The notes below the pieces were generated by a model that saw only the letters and a program-made list of their open reading frames with translations, did no database searches and was not told where the DNA came from. A stretch of 41,312 nt of DNA, taken from assembly GCA_016791005.1 (NCBI GenBank), contig JAEUNY010000070.1, positions 1-41,312 on the forward strand, given 5' to 3'. Positions 1 to 8,697 of the stretch are shown here, one piece after another. The DNA is from Zoogloeaceae bacterium (GTDB lineage: Bacteria; Pseudomonadota; Gammaproteobacteria; Burkholderiales; Rhodocyclaceae). Position 1 is the stretch's first letter; each line of letters opens with the position of its first letter. A program made the position numbers and the translations under genes.

Positions 1-59
1 AGGCCAATCTGGCCAAGCCGGAGTGGCGCGTGGAGATGGTGGTGACGGCCGCGCTCTGA
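1..59 (+). CDS. 3' end of an unidentified gene, possibly Rid family
   Basis: Only the last 18 codons lie in the window, in the frame that begins at base 3, ending with TGA at 57-59. The tail reads ANLAKPEWRVEMVVTAAL. It resembles the C-terminal strand of RidA/YjgF-type enamine deaminases (a VE-x-VVTAA pattern), but 18 residues cannot prove this. It converges on yciO with a 16-base gap. Reading the upstream sequence would settle the identity. Confidence 0.4.
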   Translation, partial: ANLAKPEWRVEMVVTAAL

Positions 60-75
60 GCGCCGTGCTGTCTCC

Positions 76-699
76 CTAGAGCCCCAGGCGCGCCAGCTCG
101 CCCCGTCCCTGGCGCACCAGCACCGGCTCGTCGTCGGTGAGGTCGATCACCGTGGTCGGGGCCATCGGGCAGGCTCCGGCGTCCACCACGGCCTGCAGCA
201 GCTTCTGGAAGCGTTCGCGGATCTCCTCCGCGTCGTTCATCGGCTCGGTCTCGCCGGGCGGGATCAGCGTGGTGGCCAGCAGCGGTTCACCGAACAGCGC
301 CAGCAGGTCCTGCAGCACCACGTGCTCGGGCACGCGCAGGCCGATGGTGCGGCGGCTGGGGTGGCTCAGGCGCCGCGGCACTTCCTTCGTCGCTTCCAGG
401 ATGAAGGTGTAGGGGCCCGGCGTGCCCAGCTTCAGCAGCCGGTACTGGCGGTTGTCGACGCGCGCGAAGCGTGCCAGCTCGCTCAGGTCCTTGCACAGCA
501 GCGTGAGGTGATGCTTCTCGTCGACCTGGCGGATGCGCCGCAGGTTCTCGGCCGCGGCCTTGTCGTCCAGCCGGCAGACCAGCGCATAGCTGCTGTCGGT
601 GGGCACGGCCGCGATGCCACCGGCTTGCAGGATGGCGGCCGCCTGCTTCAGCAGGCGCGGTTGGGGGTTCTGCGGGTGGACTTCGAAGAGCTGGGACAT
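76..699 (-). CDS. yciO: YciO, Sua5/YrdC/YwlC-family protein
   Basis: A 207-residue protein, the same size as E. coli YciO (about 206). It starts MSQLFEVHPQNPQ and carries the family features GGIAAVPTDSSYAL, TPGPYTFIL, KEVPRR and PTTVIDL. It belongs to the superfamily of TsaC/Sua5, which make threonylcarbamoyl-AMP for the t6A modification of tRNA. YciO itself is a paralogue with a less settled role, so a tRNA function is inference. The ATG at 699 was chosen because the 48 extra upstream codons do not resemble the family. It is followed head-to-tail by the fumarase gene upstream on the same strand, 61 bases away. A GC-rich inverted repeat (about 728-750) fills that gap. Confidence 0.9.
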   Translation of the reverse strand: MSQLFEVHPQNPQPRLLKQAAAILQAGGIAAVPTDSSYALVCRLDDKAAAENLRRIRQVDEKHHLTLLCKDLSELARFARVDNRQYRLLKLGTPGPYTFILEATKEVPRRLSHPSRRTIGLRVPEHVVLQDLLALFGEPLLATTLIPPGETEPMNDAEEIRERFQKLLQAVVDAGACPMAPTTVIDLTDDEPVLVRQGRGELARLGL

Positions 700-760
700 G
701 GCTGCATTGTCACCAGCGCCCCGCGCCGGCCGCCCCTGCGATTGCGGGGCGGCGAGGTGC

Positions 761-2296
761 TCAGGCCACGGCCACCGGGATCTTGCCGATCCTGGCCTGC
801 CACTCCTTGGGCGCCGTGTTGTGCACGCTGACACCGGTGGCATCCACCGCGACCGTCACCGGCATGTCCTTCACGTCGAACTCGTAGATGGCTTCCATGC
901 CGAGGTCGGCGAAGCCCACCACCTTGGCGGCCTTGATGGCTTTGGCCACCAGGTAGGCGGCGCCGCCCACGGCCATCAGGTAGGCGCTCTTGTGCTTCTT
1001 GATGGCCTCGATGGCCGCCGGGCCACGCTCGGACTTGCCGATCATGCTGATGAGCCCGGTCTGGGCCAGCATCATCTCGGTGAACTTGTCCATGCGCGTG
1101 GCGGTGGTGGGGCCGGCGGGGCCGACCACCTCGTCGCGCACCGGATCCACCGGGCCGACGTAGTAGATGACGCGGTTGGTGAAGTCCACCGGCAGCTTCT
1201 CACCCTTGGAAACCATGTCGTTGATGCGCTTGTGGGCGGCGTCGCGACCGGTGAGCATCTTGCCGTTGAGGAGCAGCTTCTGGCCGACCTTCCAGGAGGC
1301 GACTTCTTCCTTGGTCAGGGTGTCGAGATTGACGCGGGTAGCCGACTTGACGTCCGGCGTCCAGGTGACGGCCGGCCAGTCTTCGAGTTTGGGCGGCTCG
1401 ATCTTGGCGGGGCCGGAGCCGTCCAGGTGGAAGTGGCAGTGGCGGGTGGCGGCGCAGTTGGGCACCAGCGCCACCGGCAGGTTGGCGGCGTGGCAGGGGT
1501 AGTCCAGGACCTTGACGTCAAGCACGGTGGTGAGGCCGCCCAGACCCTGGGCGCCGACGCCCAGCGCGTTGATCTTTTCCACCAGTTCGAGACGCAGTTG
1601 CTCGGCACGGGTGAGGGTGGCGCCGGACGCGGCCTTGGCCTTCAACTCATGAATATCGACCGGCGCCATGATGGATTCCTTGGCCAGCAGCATGGCCTTT
1701 TCCGGCGTGCCGCCGATGCCGATGCCGATGATGCCCGGCGGGCACCAGCCGGCGCCCATTTCGGGGATCTTGTGCAGCACCCAGTCCACCAGATCGTCGG
1801 AGGGGTTGAGCATGGCGAACTTGGACTTGGCTTCCGAGCCGCCGCCCTTGGCCGCGCAGATGACCTCCACGTCGTCACCTTCGACGATCTCGAAGTGAAC
1901 GACGGCGGGGGTGTTGTCCTTGGTGTTCTTGCGGGTGCCGGCCGGGTCGGCCAGCACGGAGGCGCGCAGGGGGTTGTCCGGGTTGGCGTAAGCGCGGCGC
2001 ACGCCTTCGTCGATCATCTTCTGGATGCTCATCGTCGCATCCGGCCAGGTGACCTTCATGCCAACCTTGATGAAGACCATGCCGATCCCGGTGTCCTGGC
2101 AGATCGGGCGGTGGCCTTCGGCAGCCATGCGGGAGTTGGTCAGGATCTGGGCAATGGCGTCCTTGGCGGCGGGGCTCTCCTCGCGCTCATAGGCCTCTCC
2201 CAGCGCGGAGATGTAGTCCAGCGGGTGGTAGTAGCTGATGTACTGAAAGGCATCGGCGATGGACTGAATCAGGTCTTCCTGTTTGATGGCGGTCAT
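761..2296 (-). CDS. fumA: Class I (iron-sulfur) fumarate hydratase
   Basis: A 511-residue enzyme converting fumarate and water to L-malate in the TCA cycle in the cytosol. It is the oxygen-sensitive [4Fe-4S] type, unrelated to FumC. The N-terminal half has RPICQDTG (Cys66, a likely cluster ligand) and AKGGGSEAKSK. The central part has PNCAATRHCHFHLDG. The C-terminal beta domain has GPTTATRMDKF and VGGAAYL. Full length for the family. The start has a GGAGAG ribosome site just upstream. It lies 48 bases downstream of the yqhA-like gene on the same strand, so the two may be co-transcribed. Whether it acts on other substrates such as mesaconate cannot be told from sequence. Confidence 0.96.
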   Translation of the reverse strand: MTAIKQEDLIQSIADAFQYISYYHPLDYISALGEAYEREESPAAKDAIAQILTNSRMAAEGHRPICQDTGIGMVFIKVGMKVTWPDATMSIQKMIDEGVRRAYANPDNPLRASVLADPAGTRKNTKDNTPAVVHFEIVEGDDVEVICAAKGGGSEAKSKFAMLNPSDDLVDWVLHKIPEMGAGWCPPGIIGIGIGGTPEKAMLLAKESIMAPVDIHELKAKAASGATLTRAEQLRLELVEKINALGVGAQGLGGLTTVLDVKVLDYPCHAANLPVALVPNCAATRHCHFHLDGSGPAKIEPPKLEDWPAVTWTPDVKSATRVNLDTLTKEEVASWKVGQKLLLNGKMLTGRDAAHKRINDMVSKGEKLPVDFTNRVIYYVGPVDPVRDEVVGPAGPTTATRMDKFTEMMLAQTGLISMIGKSERGPAAIEAIKKHKSAYLMAVGGAAYLVAKAIKAAKVVGFADLGMEAIYEFDVKDMPVTVAVDATGVSVHNTAPKEWQARIGKIPVAVA

Positions 2297-2344
2297 GGGC
2301 CTCTCTCCCGATATTTTCGTTTGTTGGGTGGTGCGGTGGTGACG

Positions 2345-2875
2345 TCAGTGGCTCTTCGACAGCAAAAGGGTCTGATTCATGATCTTGTCGACGAACGCCA
2401 TGGCCAGCGCGGAGAAGAGGAACACCACGTGGATGATCACTTGCCACTGGATGGCGTGCTCGCTCAGGTTGGCGGCGTTGATGAAAGTCTTGAGAAGGTG
2501 GATCGAGGAGATTCCGATGATCGCAGTGGAGAGCTTGATCTTGAGCACCCCCGCATTCACGTGGGACAGCCATTCGGGCTGATCCGGGTGATCGTCGAGA
2601 TCCAGGCGGGAGACGAAGGTCTCATATCCGCCGATGATCACCATGATGAGAAGGTTGGCGATCATCACCACGTCGATGAGGCCAAGCACCACCAGCATGG
2701 TCTCGGTTTCACTGATGTGGCCGCCGACGAAGGCATTGGACACCAGATGCCAGAGCTCGACCATGAACAGGTAGACGTAGATGCCCTGGGCGACGATCAG
2801 GCCCAGGTAAAGGGGGGCCTGGAGCCAGCGGCTCCAGAAAATGAATTGTTCAAGGGGATTTTTGTGGTGAGGCAT
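2345..2875 (-). CDS. YqhA/UPF0114 family inner membrane protein
   Basis: A predicted 176-residue membrane protein of unknown function, in the family of E. coli YqhA. It has about four hydrophobic segments. Family signatures visible are [12 protein letters not shown] near the N-terminus, GGYETFVS in the middle and ISSIHLL followed by a last helix. The open frame extends to 2956, but the extra 27 residues are not family-like, so the ATG at 2875 is preferred. There is no strong ribosome site at either start. It is the first gene of a probable two-gene unit with fumarase. The link with fumarase is positional only. Confidence 0.85.
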   Translation of the reverse strand: MPHHKNPLEQFIFWSRWLQAPLYLGLIVAQGIYVYLFMVELWHLVSNAFVGGHISETETMLVVLGLIDVVMIANLLIMVIIGGYETFVSRLDLDDHPDQPEWLSHVNAGVLKIKLSTAIIGISSIHLLKTFINAANLSEHAIQWQVIIHVVFLFSALAMAFVDKIMNQTLLLSKSH

Positions 2876-2956
2876 CGGGTGGGGGTCCGGACGACGGCCG
2901 GGAGAGTCGCAAAGTTGGAATATTAAGTTTACCATTGCGCGGCCGAGGCCGCCCAA

Positions 2957-3133
2957 CCCGCGATGCCTGGTAGTTCTTCATATCTGATTGGGGGTGTAAG
3001 TCCTATGTAAGTTAGTGAAGCTGTAATCTGCCGCCAGAGCGATGCAGTCGTCACTTTTTCAAGCTAGTCGGAAGCGGCTTCCCCCCGCAGGGTCTGAGAT
3101 CAACCCTTTGTCCAAGAAAGAGGAGAGGTGAGT
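2957..3133 (+). promoter_or_regulatory. Divergent regulatory region upstream of acs
   Basis: This 177-base gap lies between yqhA (minus) and acs (plus). It holds two direct copies of TGTAAGT (2995-3001 and 3006-3012), 11 bases apart or one helical turn, and a related TGTAATC at 3022-3028. Closer to acs is an inverted repeat GGAAGC-G-GCTTCC (3070-3082). No consensus -35/-10 pair stands out. The acs ribosome site AGGAGAGG is at 3121-3128. The repeats could bind a regulator of acs, but which one is unknown. Confidence 0.45.
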
Positions 3134-5098
3134 ATGTCCAACGAACAGCAAGCCGGCATGTACTATCCATCAGACGAGATGGTCAAGAATGCAGCCGTTT
3201 CCGGGATGGATGGATACCGGGCTCTGTGCAAGGAAGCTGAAGACGATTACGAAGGCTATTGGGGGCGGCGGGCGAAAGAGCTGATTGAATGGAAGAAGCC
3301 CTTCACTCAGGTGCTCGATGAAAGCACGGCCCCGTTCTACAAATGGTTCGCCGACGGGCAACTGAACGTTTCCTACAACTGCCTCGACCGGCAGGTCAAT
3401 AATGGTCTGGGCGACAAGGTCGCCATCATTTTCGAAGCCGATAACGGCGAAGTCACCAAGGTCACCTACAAAGACATGCTCGGGCGTGTCTGCAAGATGG
3501 CCAACCTTCTCAAGAGCAAGGGTGTCCAGAAGGGCGACCGCGTCGTCATCTATCTGCCCATGACCATCGAAGGCATCGTGGCCATGCAGGCCTGTGCCCG
3601 GATTGGCGCGACTCACTCCATCGTCTTCGGCGGCTTTTCGGCCCAGGCCCTGCGCGATCGGGTGAATGACGCCGGCGCCGTGATGCTTATTACCTCCGAC
3701 GGCCAGTTCCGGGGTGGCAAGTCCCTGCCCCTGAAGTCGATCGCCGACGAAGCCATCGCCCTGGGCGGCTGCGAGTCCCTCAAAGGGGTGATCGTTTTCC
3801 AGCGCACCGGCACCCCCTGCAACATGGTTGCGGGCCGCGACGAATGGCTGCACGAAGGCCTGGCGAACCAGCCGGATACCTGCGAGCCGGAGTGGGTCGA
3901 TGCCGAGCACCCTCTCTTCCTGCTCTACACCTCCGGTTCGACCGGCAAGCCAAAGGGCGTCGTGCATAGCAGCGGCGGCTACCTGTTGCATGCCATGCTG
4001 ACCATGAAGTACACCTTCGACATCAAGCCGAACGATGTTTTCTGGTGCACCGCTGACATCGGCTGGGTGACGGGTCACACCTACATCACCTACGGCCCCC
4101 TGGCCTGCGGCGCGACCGAAGTGGTGTTCGAAGGCGTGCCGACCTACCCGGATGCCGGCCGCTTCTGGAAGATGATCCAGGATCACAAGGTCACCGTGTT
4201 CTACACCGCGCCGACCGCCATCCGTTCGCTGATCAAGGCTGCTGACGCCAACGAGGCCGTCCATCCCCGCAAATACGATCTCACCTCCTTGCGCATCATG
4301 GGCTCGGTGGGCGAACCCATCAACCCCGCCGCCTGGGAGTGGTACTACAAGGAAGTCGGTGGCAGCCGCTGCCCGATCGTCGATACGTTCTGGCAGACGG
4401 AGACCGGCGGCCATATGATCACCCCGATGCCGGGCGCTACACCTTTGGTGCCGGGCTCCTGCACCCTGCCGTTCCCGGGCATTCAGTTCGCCGTCGTCGA
4501 TGAGACAGGCACCGAACAACCCTGGGGCCAGGGTGGCATTCTGGTGTGCAAGAGGCCGTGGCCGTCCATGATTCGCACGATCTGGGGCGATCCCGATCGT
4601 TTCGTGAAGTCCTACTTCCCGGCTGACTTCCAGGGCAAGCTGTACTTGGCAGGTGACGGCGCGATCCGCGACAAGGATACGGGTTACTTCACCATCACCG
4701 GCCGGATCGACGACGTCCTGAACGTCTCCGGGCACCGTATGGGCACGATGGAAATCGAATCCGCCCTGGTGGCCCACGAGAAGGTGGCGGAAGCTGCCGT
4801 GGTTGGTCGTCCCGACGATCTGACCGGCGAAGCGATCGTGGCCTTCGTGGTGCTGAAGGGCGCACGGCCCGCCGGCGATGATGCCAAGGCCATGATCAAG
4901 GAATTGTCCAACTGGGTTGCTCAGGAAATTGGACCGATCGCCAAGCCGAAGGACATCCGCTTCGGTGAGAACTTGCCCAAGACTCGCTCCGGCAAGATCA
5001 TGCGTCGTCTGTTGCGCCAACTCGCCAAGGGCGAGGAGATCACCCAGGACACCTCCACCTTGGAGAACCCGGCGATCCTCGACCAGCTGAAGGGCTGA
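3134..5098 (+). CDS. acs: Acetyl-CoA synthetase
   Basis: A 654-residue AMP-forming enzyme that makes acetyl-CoA from acetate, ATP and CoA in the cytosol. Motifs include the P-loop-like [21 protein letters not shown], the hinge region [15 protein letters not shown] and the C-terminal SGK in TRSGKIMRR. Lys621 there is the residue that is acetylated in other Acs enzymes to switch off activity. The ATG at 3134 is preferred over the in-frame GTG at 3128 because AGGAGAGG (3121-3128) overlaps the GTG and sits five bases before the ATG. Downstream lie three hairpins, the last a clear terminator. The adjacent sensor kinase resembles the CbrA/CrbS type; CrbS is known to control acs in other bacteria. 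Confidence 0.97.
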   Translation: MSNEQQAGMYYPSDEMVKNAAVSGMDGYRALCKEAEDDYEGYWGRRAKELIEWKKPFTQVLDESTAPFYKWFADGQLNVSYNCLDRQVNNGLGDKVAIIFEADNGEVTKVTYKDMLGRVCKMANLLKSKGVQKGDRVVIYLPMTIEGIVAMQACARIGATHSIVFGGFSAQALRDRVNDAGAVMLITSDGQFRGGKSLPLKSIADEAIALGGCESLKGVIVFQRTGTPCNMVAGRDEWLHEGLANQPDTCEPEWVDAEHPLFLLYTSGSTGKPKGVVHSSGGYLLHAMLTMKYTFDIKPNDVFWCTADIGWVTGHTYITYGPLACGATEVVFEGVPTYPDAGRFWKMIQDHKVTVFYTAPTAIRSLIKAADANEAVHPRKYDLTSLRIMGSVGEPINPAAWEWYYKEVGGSRCPIVDTFWQTETGGHMITPMPGATPLVPGSCTLPFPGIQFAVVDETGTEQPWGQGGILVCKRPWPSMIRTIWGDPDRFVKSYFPADFQGKLYLAGDGAIRDKDTGYFTITGRIDDVLNVSGHRMGTMEIESALVAHEKVAEAAVVGRPDDLTGEAIVAFVVLKGARPAGDDAKAMIKELSNWVAQEIGPIAKPKDIRFGENLPKTRSGKIMRRLLRQLAKGEEITQDTSTLENPAILDQLKG

Positions 5099-5106
5099 TG
5101 CTCCCA

Positions 5107-5170
5107 TGGGGAACGGCCCACCGTTCCCCATTACAGAATAATTGGAGGCACACCGGCCCTCAGGGCCGGT
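5107..5170 (+). repeat. Two tandem hairpins after acs
   Basis: The first inverted repeat is TGGGGAACGG-CCCA-CCGTTCCCCA (5107-5130), ten base pairs with a four-base loop. The second is ACCGGCCC-TCA-GGGCCGGT (roughly 5152-5170), eight base pairs. Neither is followed by a T run. They sit between the acs stop codon and the terminator at 5184, so they may protect the 3' end of the mRNA or pause transcription. Confidence 0.6.
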
Positions 5171-5183
5171 GACAGGGAGGGGG

Positions 5184-5210
5184 AAAAGGCGCGGCAACGC
5201 GCCTTTTTTC
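5184..5210 (+). terminator. Rho-independent terminator of acs
   Basis: AAAAGGCGCG (5184-5193), loop GCAA, CGCGCCTTTT (5198-5207), followed by further T residues. The stem is ten base pairs with a GNRA-type tetraloop. It separates acs from the sensor genes, so these probably have their own promoter, which I could not locate in 5211-5326. Confidence 0.9.
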
Positions 5211-5326
5211 TTTGCGATCAACCGCGCATCGGCGAAACTAGCGGCGGCACACCAAACAGCAAAAAATCAATGGAGCGCGGCTGGCTGTGGCGGCGGACGC
5301 TCCAGTCAGGCCAGGTGGGGGAAACC

Positions 5327-5527
5327 ATGCAAAAAGGTTTGAGCGGCCAGCGCCTCGTCACACTGTTCCTTGCCGGAATGGTGCTCTTCAATTTTCCGCT
5401 GCTGTCCCTGTTCGATCGGGCTGCGCCCACCCTTGGCGGGGTCCCGCTGCTCTACGTCTATGTATTCCTGGTCTGGGCCATCCTGGTCGGGGGGATGGCC
5501 CTGATGATCGAACGGGGCGGTCGCTAG
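5327..5527 (+). CDS. Small two-helix membrane protein preceding the sensor kinase
   Basis: A 66-residue protein with two hydrophobic segments (about residues 10-27 and 36-57) joined by a short loop FDRAAPTLGG, and a basic end. This layout recalls the small DUF3311/DUF4212 partners encoded before SSS-family transporters, but I cannot assign a family with certainty. The ATG at 5327 has GGTGGGGGA upstream; a longer reading from 5270 adds a non-hydrophobic stretch. The stop codon is nine bases before the start of the SSS-kinase fusion, so it is likely co-translated with it. It may be an accessory subunit of the kinase's transporter domain. Confidence 0.7.
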   Translation: MQKGLSGQRLVTLFLAGMVLFNFPLLSLFDRAAPTLGGVPLLYVYVFLVWAILVGGMALMIERGGR

Positions 5528-5536
5528 GGGGTTGCC

Positions 5537-8290
5537 ATGCTCTCGGGCCTGACCGTCGTTCTGGTTTGCCTGGCCTACCTCGGGGTGCTCTTCGCCATCG
5601 CCCATTTTGGCGATCGCAGGGCGGACCAGGGGCGTTCCATCATCGACAATGCCTACGTCTATGCCCTGTCGCTGGCCGTGTATTGCACGGCGTGGACCTA
5701 CTTCGGAAGCGTCGGTCGGGCGGCATCTTCAGGGATCAGCTTCCTGCCGGTCTATCTCGGTCCGACCCTCGGAATGGCCCTAGCGTGGCTGATCCTCCTC
5801 AAGATGGTGCGGATCAGCAAGGCCTACCGCATTACATCCATCGCCGACTTCATCGCCTCACGCTACGGCAAGAGCCACGTCCTTGGCGGGCTGGTCAGCG
5901 TGATCGCATTGATCGGCACCGTTCCCTACATTGCTCTTCAATTGAAGGCGGTGTCGAGCGGGATCGATCTCCTGGTCCCCGCCGACGATGCCCTGGCCCA
6001 CGTGGCCAACGGGGGGGGCTGGTTCGATACGACCCTCCTCATTGCCCTGGCCCTCGCCACCTTTACGATCCTTTTCGGAACCCGCCATCTCGATGCCGCC
6101 GAACGCCACGAGGGCATGGTGGCGGCCATTGCCTTCGAGTCCCTGGTAAAGCTCGGCGGGTTCCTTGCCATCGGCATCTACGTCACCTTCATTCTTTATG
6201 ACGGGGTCGGCGACATTTTCCGGCGCGCTGCGGCAGATCCGGCCTTGAGCCGCCTCTTTACTCTTGCCCAAGGGAGCGGTGCTTACGGAAATTGGTTTAC
6301 GCTGACGCTCCTGTCGATGTTCTCGGTTTTCCTCCTGCCGCGCCAGTTTCAGGTGGCGGTGGTCGAAAACGTTAATGAACACCATATCCGGCGGGCCATC
6401 TGGGTCTTCCCTGCCTATCTGCTGCTCATCAACCTCTTCGTCATTCCCATCGCCCTGGGCGGCCTGATGCACTTCGGGGTGGGCGGAGTGGACCCGGATA
6501 CCTTCGTCCTGACCTTGCCCCTGAGTCACGATCATCAGGCCCTCGCGTTGTTGGTTTTCATTGGCGGTTTGTCGGCAGCCACCGGCATGGTCATCGTTGA
6601 GACCATCGCGGTGTCGACGATGGTCTGCAACGACCTCGTGATGCCCCTGGTCCTGCGCTATGGTGGCCAGGGCCTGGCGCGGGAGCGGGATTTGACCGGC
6701 CTTCTGCTGACTATCCGGCGCGGGGCGATCCTCCTCATCCTATTGCTTGGCTACGTGTATTTCCGTGTGGCGGGGGAGGCCTACGCCCTGGTCGGGATCG
6801 GGCTCATCAGTTTTGCTGCGGTGGCCCAGTTTGCCCCCGCGCTTCTGGGTGCCATGTATTGGCGGGGGGGCACCCACCTGGGCGCCATGGGGGGCTTGTC
6901 GGCGGGCTTCCTGGTCTGGGGTTATACCTTGCTGTTGCCGTCCTTTGCCAAATCGGGCTGGCTGGATGCGAGTTTCCTGACCGAGGGGCCCTGGGGCATC
7001 GGCTGGTTGCGGCCAGAGCACCTCTTTGGGATGACGGGGCTCGATAGCCTGAGTCACGCGCTGTTCTGGAGCCTGTTCGCCAACTGCGGAGCCTACCTCG
7101 TCGGGTCTGCCCTGAGGCCGCCCAACGCGGCCGAGGCCGGCCAGGCCACGATGTTCGTGGACGTGGCGCGGCGCACCGCGGGCGTGGGGACGAGCTTCTG
7201 GCGGGGGACGGGGCAGGTACGGGATCTGGTCACCCTGGTGGGGCGCTTCCTGGGCCCGCAGCGGGCCGAGGACGCTTTCCTCCGCTATGCTCGGCTGCGG
7301 GGCTGGAACAACCTCGACGAAATGGAAGCGGATCCTTCGGTCGTCCAATTCGCGGAAATTCAACTTGCGGGGGCGATCGGCAGCGCGTCGGCCCGGGCGA
7401 TGGTGGCGACCACCGTGAAGGAGGAGGTGATCGGCATCGACGAGGTCATGGAGATCCTCGATGAGGCTTCCCAGGTTCGAGCGTACTCCCACCAGTTGGA
7501 AGAGAAATCCCGTGCCCTGGAAGCGGCGACGGCGGAACTGCGGGCCGCCAACGAGCGCATGAAGGAGCTCGATCGCCTGAAGGATGACTTCATGAGCTCG
7601 GTCAGTCATGAACTGCGCACACCTCTGACTTCCATCAGAGCGTTTTCCGAAATGCTCTGCGAAGATCCTAAAATAGACTTGGAGGATCGGAAGCGTTTCC
7701 TGGGCATCATCGTTTCCGAAACCGTCCGCCTGACGCGCCTGGTCAATCAGGTGCTCGACATGGCCAAGATCGAATCCGGCCACGTCGAATGGCAAAACGC
7801 CGAGGTGGATCTGCGGGAAGTGATCACCCAGGCGGTGGATTCCGTGTCGCAGATGCTCAAGGATCGCGGCCAGGACGTCCACGTCGTGGTTCCCGATACC
7901 GTTCCCATTCTTTGGGCCGATCGTGACCGGCTGGTTCAAGTGGTGTTGAACCTGTTGTCGAATGGCTCAAAGTTCGCGCCCAAAGAGACGGGTGTCCTGG
8001 ATGTGCGCATGACGGCCAACGAGGAGCATGTCCGGGTCGACGTCACCGACAACGGGCCCGGTATCGCGGAAGCCGAGCAGGGGCTGATCTTTGAAAAGTT
8101 CCGCCAGGGCGGGGATATTCGTGACAAGCCCCAGGGAACTGGCTTGGGGCTGCCAATCAGCCGCCAGATCGTGGAGCACTTCGGTGGCCGGCTGTGGGTG
8201 ACGAGTCAGGTCGGGGCGGGGGCCACGTTTTCGTTCGAATTGCCGGTCGGATGGCGGGATGACGCTCCGGACGGTGACGCTCAACCATAA
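5537..8290 (+). CDS. SSS transporter-histidine kinase fusion (CbrA/CrbS-like sensor)
   Basis: A 917-residue membrane sensor. Residues 1 to about 510 form a sodium:solute symporter-like domain with many helices. A soluble STAC-like linker follows (about 555-640), then a coiled coil (about 655-690). The HisKA domain carries SHELRTPL with phosphoacceptor His691. The HATPase domain has the N-box NLLSNGSKFAP, the G1 box DNGPGI and the G2 box GTGLGLPIS, so the kinase looks active. Unlike many CbrA homologues I see no PAS domain and no C-terminal receiver. The start has AGGGGG at 5526-5531. Relatives sense or import carbon sources such as acetate, histidine or pyruvate. With acs upstream, acetate is the likely signal, but this is inferred from context. 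Confidence 0.93.
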   Translation: MLSGLTVVLVCLAYLGVLFAIAHFGDRRADQGRSIIDNAYVYALSLAVYCTAWTYFGSVGRAASSGISFLPVYLGPTLGMALAWLILLKMVRISKAYRITSIADFIASRYGKSHVLGGLVSVIALIGTVPYIALQLKAVSSGIDLLVPADDALAHVANGGGWFDTTLLIALALATFTILFGTRHLDAAERHEGMVAAIAFESLVKLGGFLAIGIYVTFILYDGVGDIFRRAAADPALSRLFTLAQGSGAYGNWFTLTLLSMFSVFLLPRQFQVAVVENVNEHHIRRAIWVFPAYLLLINLFVIPIALGGLMHFGVGGVDPDTFVLTLPLSHDHQALALLVFIGGLSAATGMVIVETIAVSTMVCNDLVMPLVLRYGGQGLARERDLTGLLLTIRRGAILLILLLGYVYFRVAGEAYALVGIGLISFAAVAQFAPALLGAMYWRGGTHLGAMGGLSAGFLVWGYTLLLPSFAKSGWLDASFLTEGPWGIGWLRPEHLFGMTGLDSLSHALFWSLFANCGAYLVGSALRPPNAAEAGQATMFVDVARRTAGVGTSFWRGTGQVRDLVTLVGRFLGPQRAEDAFLRYARLRGWNNLDEMEADPSVVQFAEIQLAGAIGSASARAMVATTVKEEVIGIDEVMEILDEASQVRAYSHQLEEKSRALEAATAELRAANERMKELDRLKDDFMSSVSHELRTPLTSIRAFSEMLCEDPKIDLEDRKRFLGIIVSETVRLTRLVNQVLDMAKIESGHVEWQNAEVDLREVITQAVDSVSQMLKDRGQDVHVVVPDTVPILWADRDRLVQVVLNLLSNGSKFAPKETGVLDVRMTANEEHVRVDVTDNGPGIAEAEQGLIFEKFRQGGDIRDKPQGTGLGLPISRQIVEHFGGRLWVTSQVGAGATFSFELPVGWRDDAPDGDAQP

Positions 8291-8322
8291 AAGCCAAAAT
8301 ATTCAAGGATAGGGGGAAGTCC

Positions 8323-8697
8323 ATGGCCAACAAGATTCTGATCGCCGACGACGAACAGAACATCGTGATATCCCTGGAGTTTCTGATGAAGCGGGAAGGG
8401 TTCGACGTCACCGTGGCCGGGGATGGGGAAGAGGCGCTGAAGCGGATCCGTGAGATCCGGCCCGATCTCGTCCTCCTCGACGTCATGATGCCGCGCAAGA
8501 GCGGCTTCGAGGTGTGCCAGGAGGTCAAAGCCGATTCCGAACTCCAGGCCACCAAGATCCTCATGTTGACGGCCAAGGGGCGTGACACCGAGGTGGCCAA
8601 AGGTCTAGCCATGGGCGCCGACGGATACATGACCAAGCCCTTCTCGACCAAGGAGCTGGTGGCCAAGGTCAAGACGCTCTTGGGTCTGGGCGCATGA
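8323..8697 (+). CDS. Receiver-only response regulator
   Basis: A 124-residue protein made only of a REC domain. It has the acidic pair DDE (residues 9-11), the phosphorylation site Asp53 in LLDVMMP, Thr in LMLTAKG and Lys105 in TKPF, so phosphotransfer should work. There is no DNA-binding or enzymatic output domain, in contrast to CbrB (NtrC type) and CrbR/ErdR (LuxR type). It lies 32 bases after the kinase gene, and its stop codon overlaps the start of the next gene as ATGA. The likely phosphodonor is the kinase just upstream. The likely output is a protein contact, perhaps with the nuclease-linked protein encoded next. Confidence 0.94.
   Translation: MANKILIADDEQNIVISLEFLMKREGFDVTVAGDGEEALKRIREIRPDLVLLDVMMPRKSGFEVCQEVKADSELQATKILMLTAKGRDTEVAKGLAMGADGYMTKPFSTKELVAKVKTLLGLGA

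Noticed and set aside
599-2926. Very long plus-strand open frame (775 codons) opposite yciO, fumarase and yqhA
   Set aside because: Composition is rich in His, Gly and Asp without any domain, and it is the antisense shadow of well-recognised genes on the minus strand. High GC content creates such frames.
2963-3010. 15-codon frame in the acs upstream region
   Set aside because: No ribosome site and it overlaps the proposed direct repeats.
3170-5221. Minus-strand open frame of 683 codons opposite acs
   Set aside because: Antisense shadow of acs; no recognisable motif and no ribosome site.
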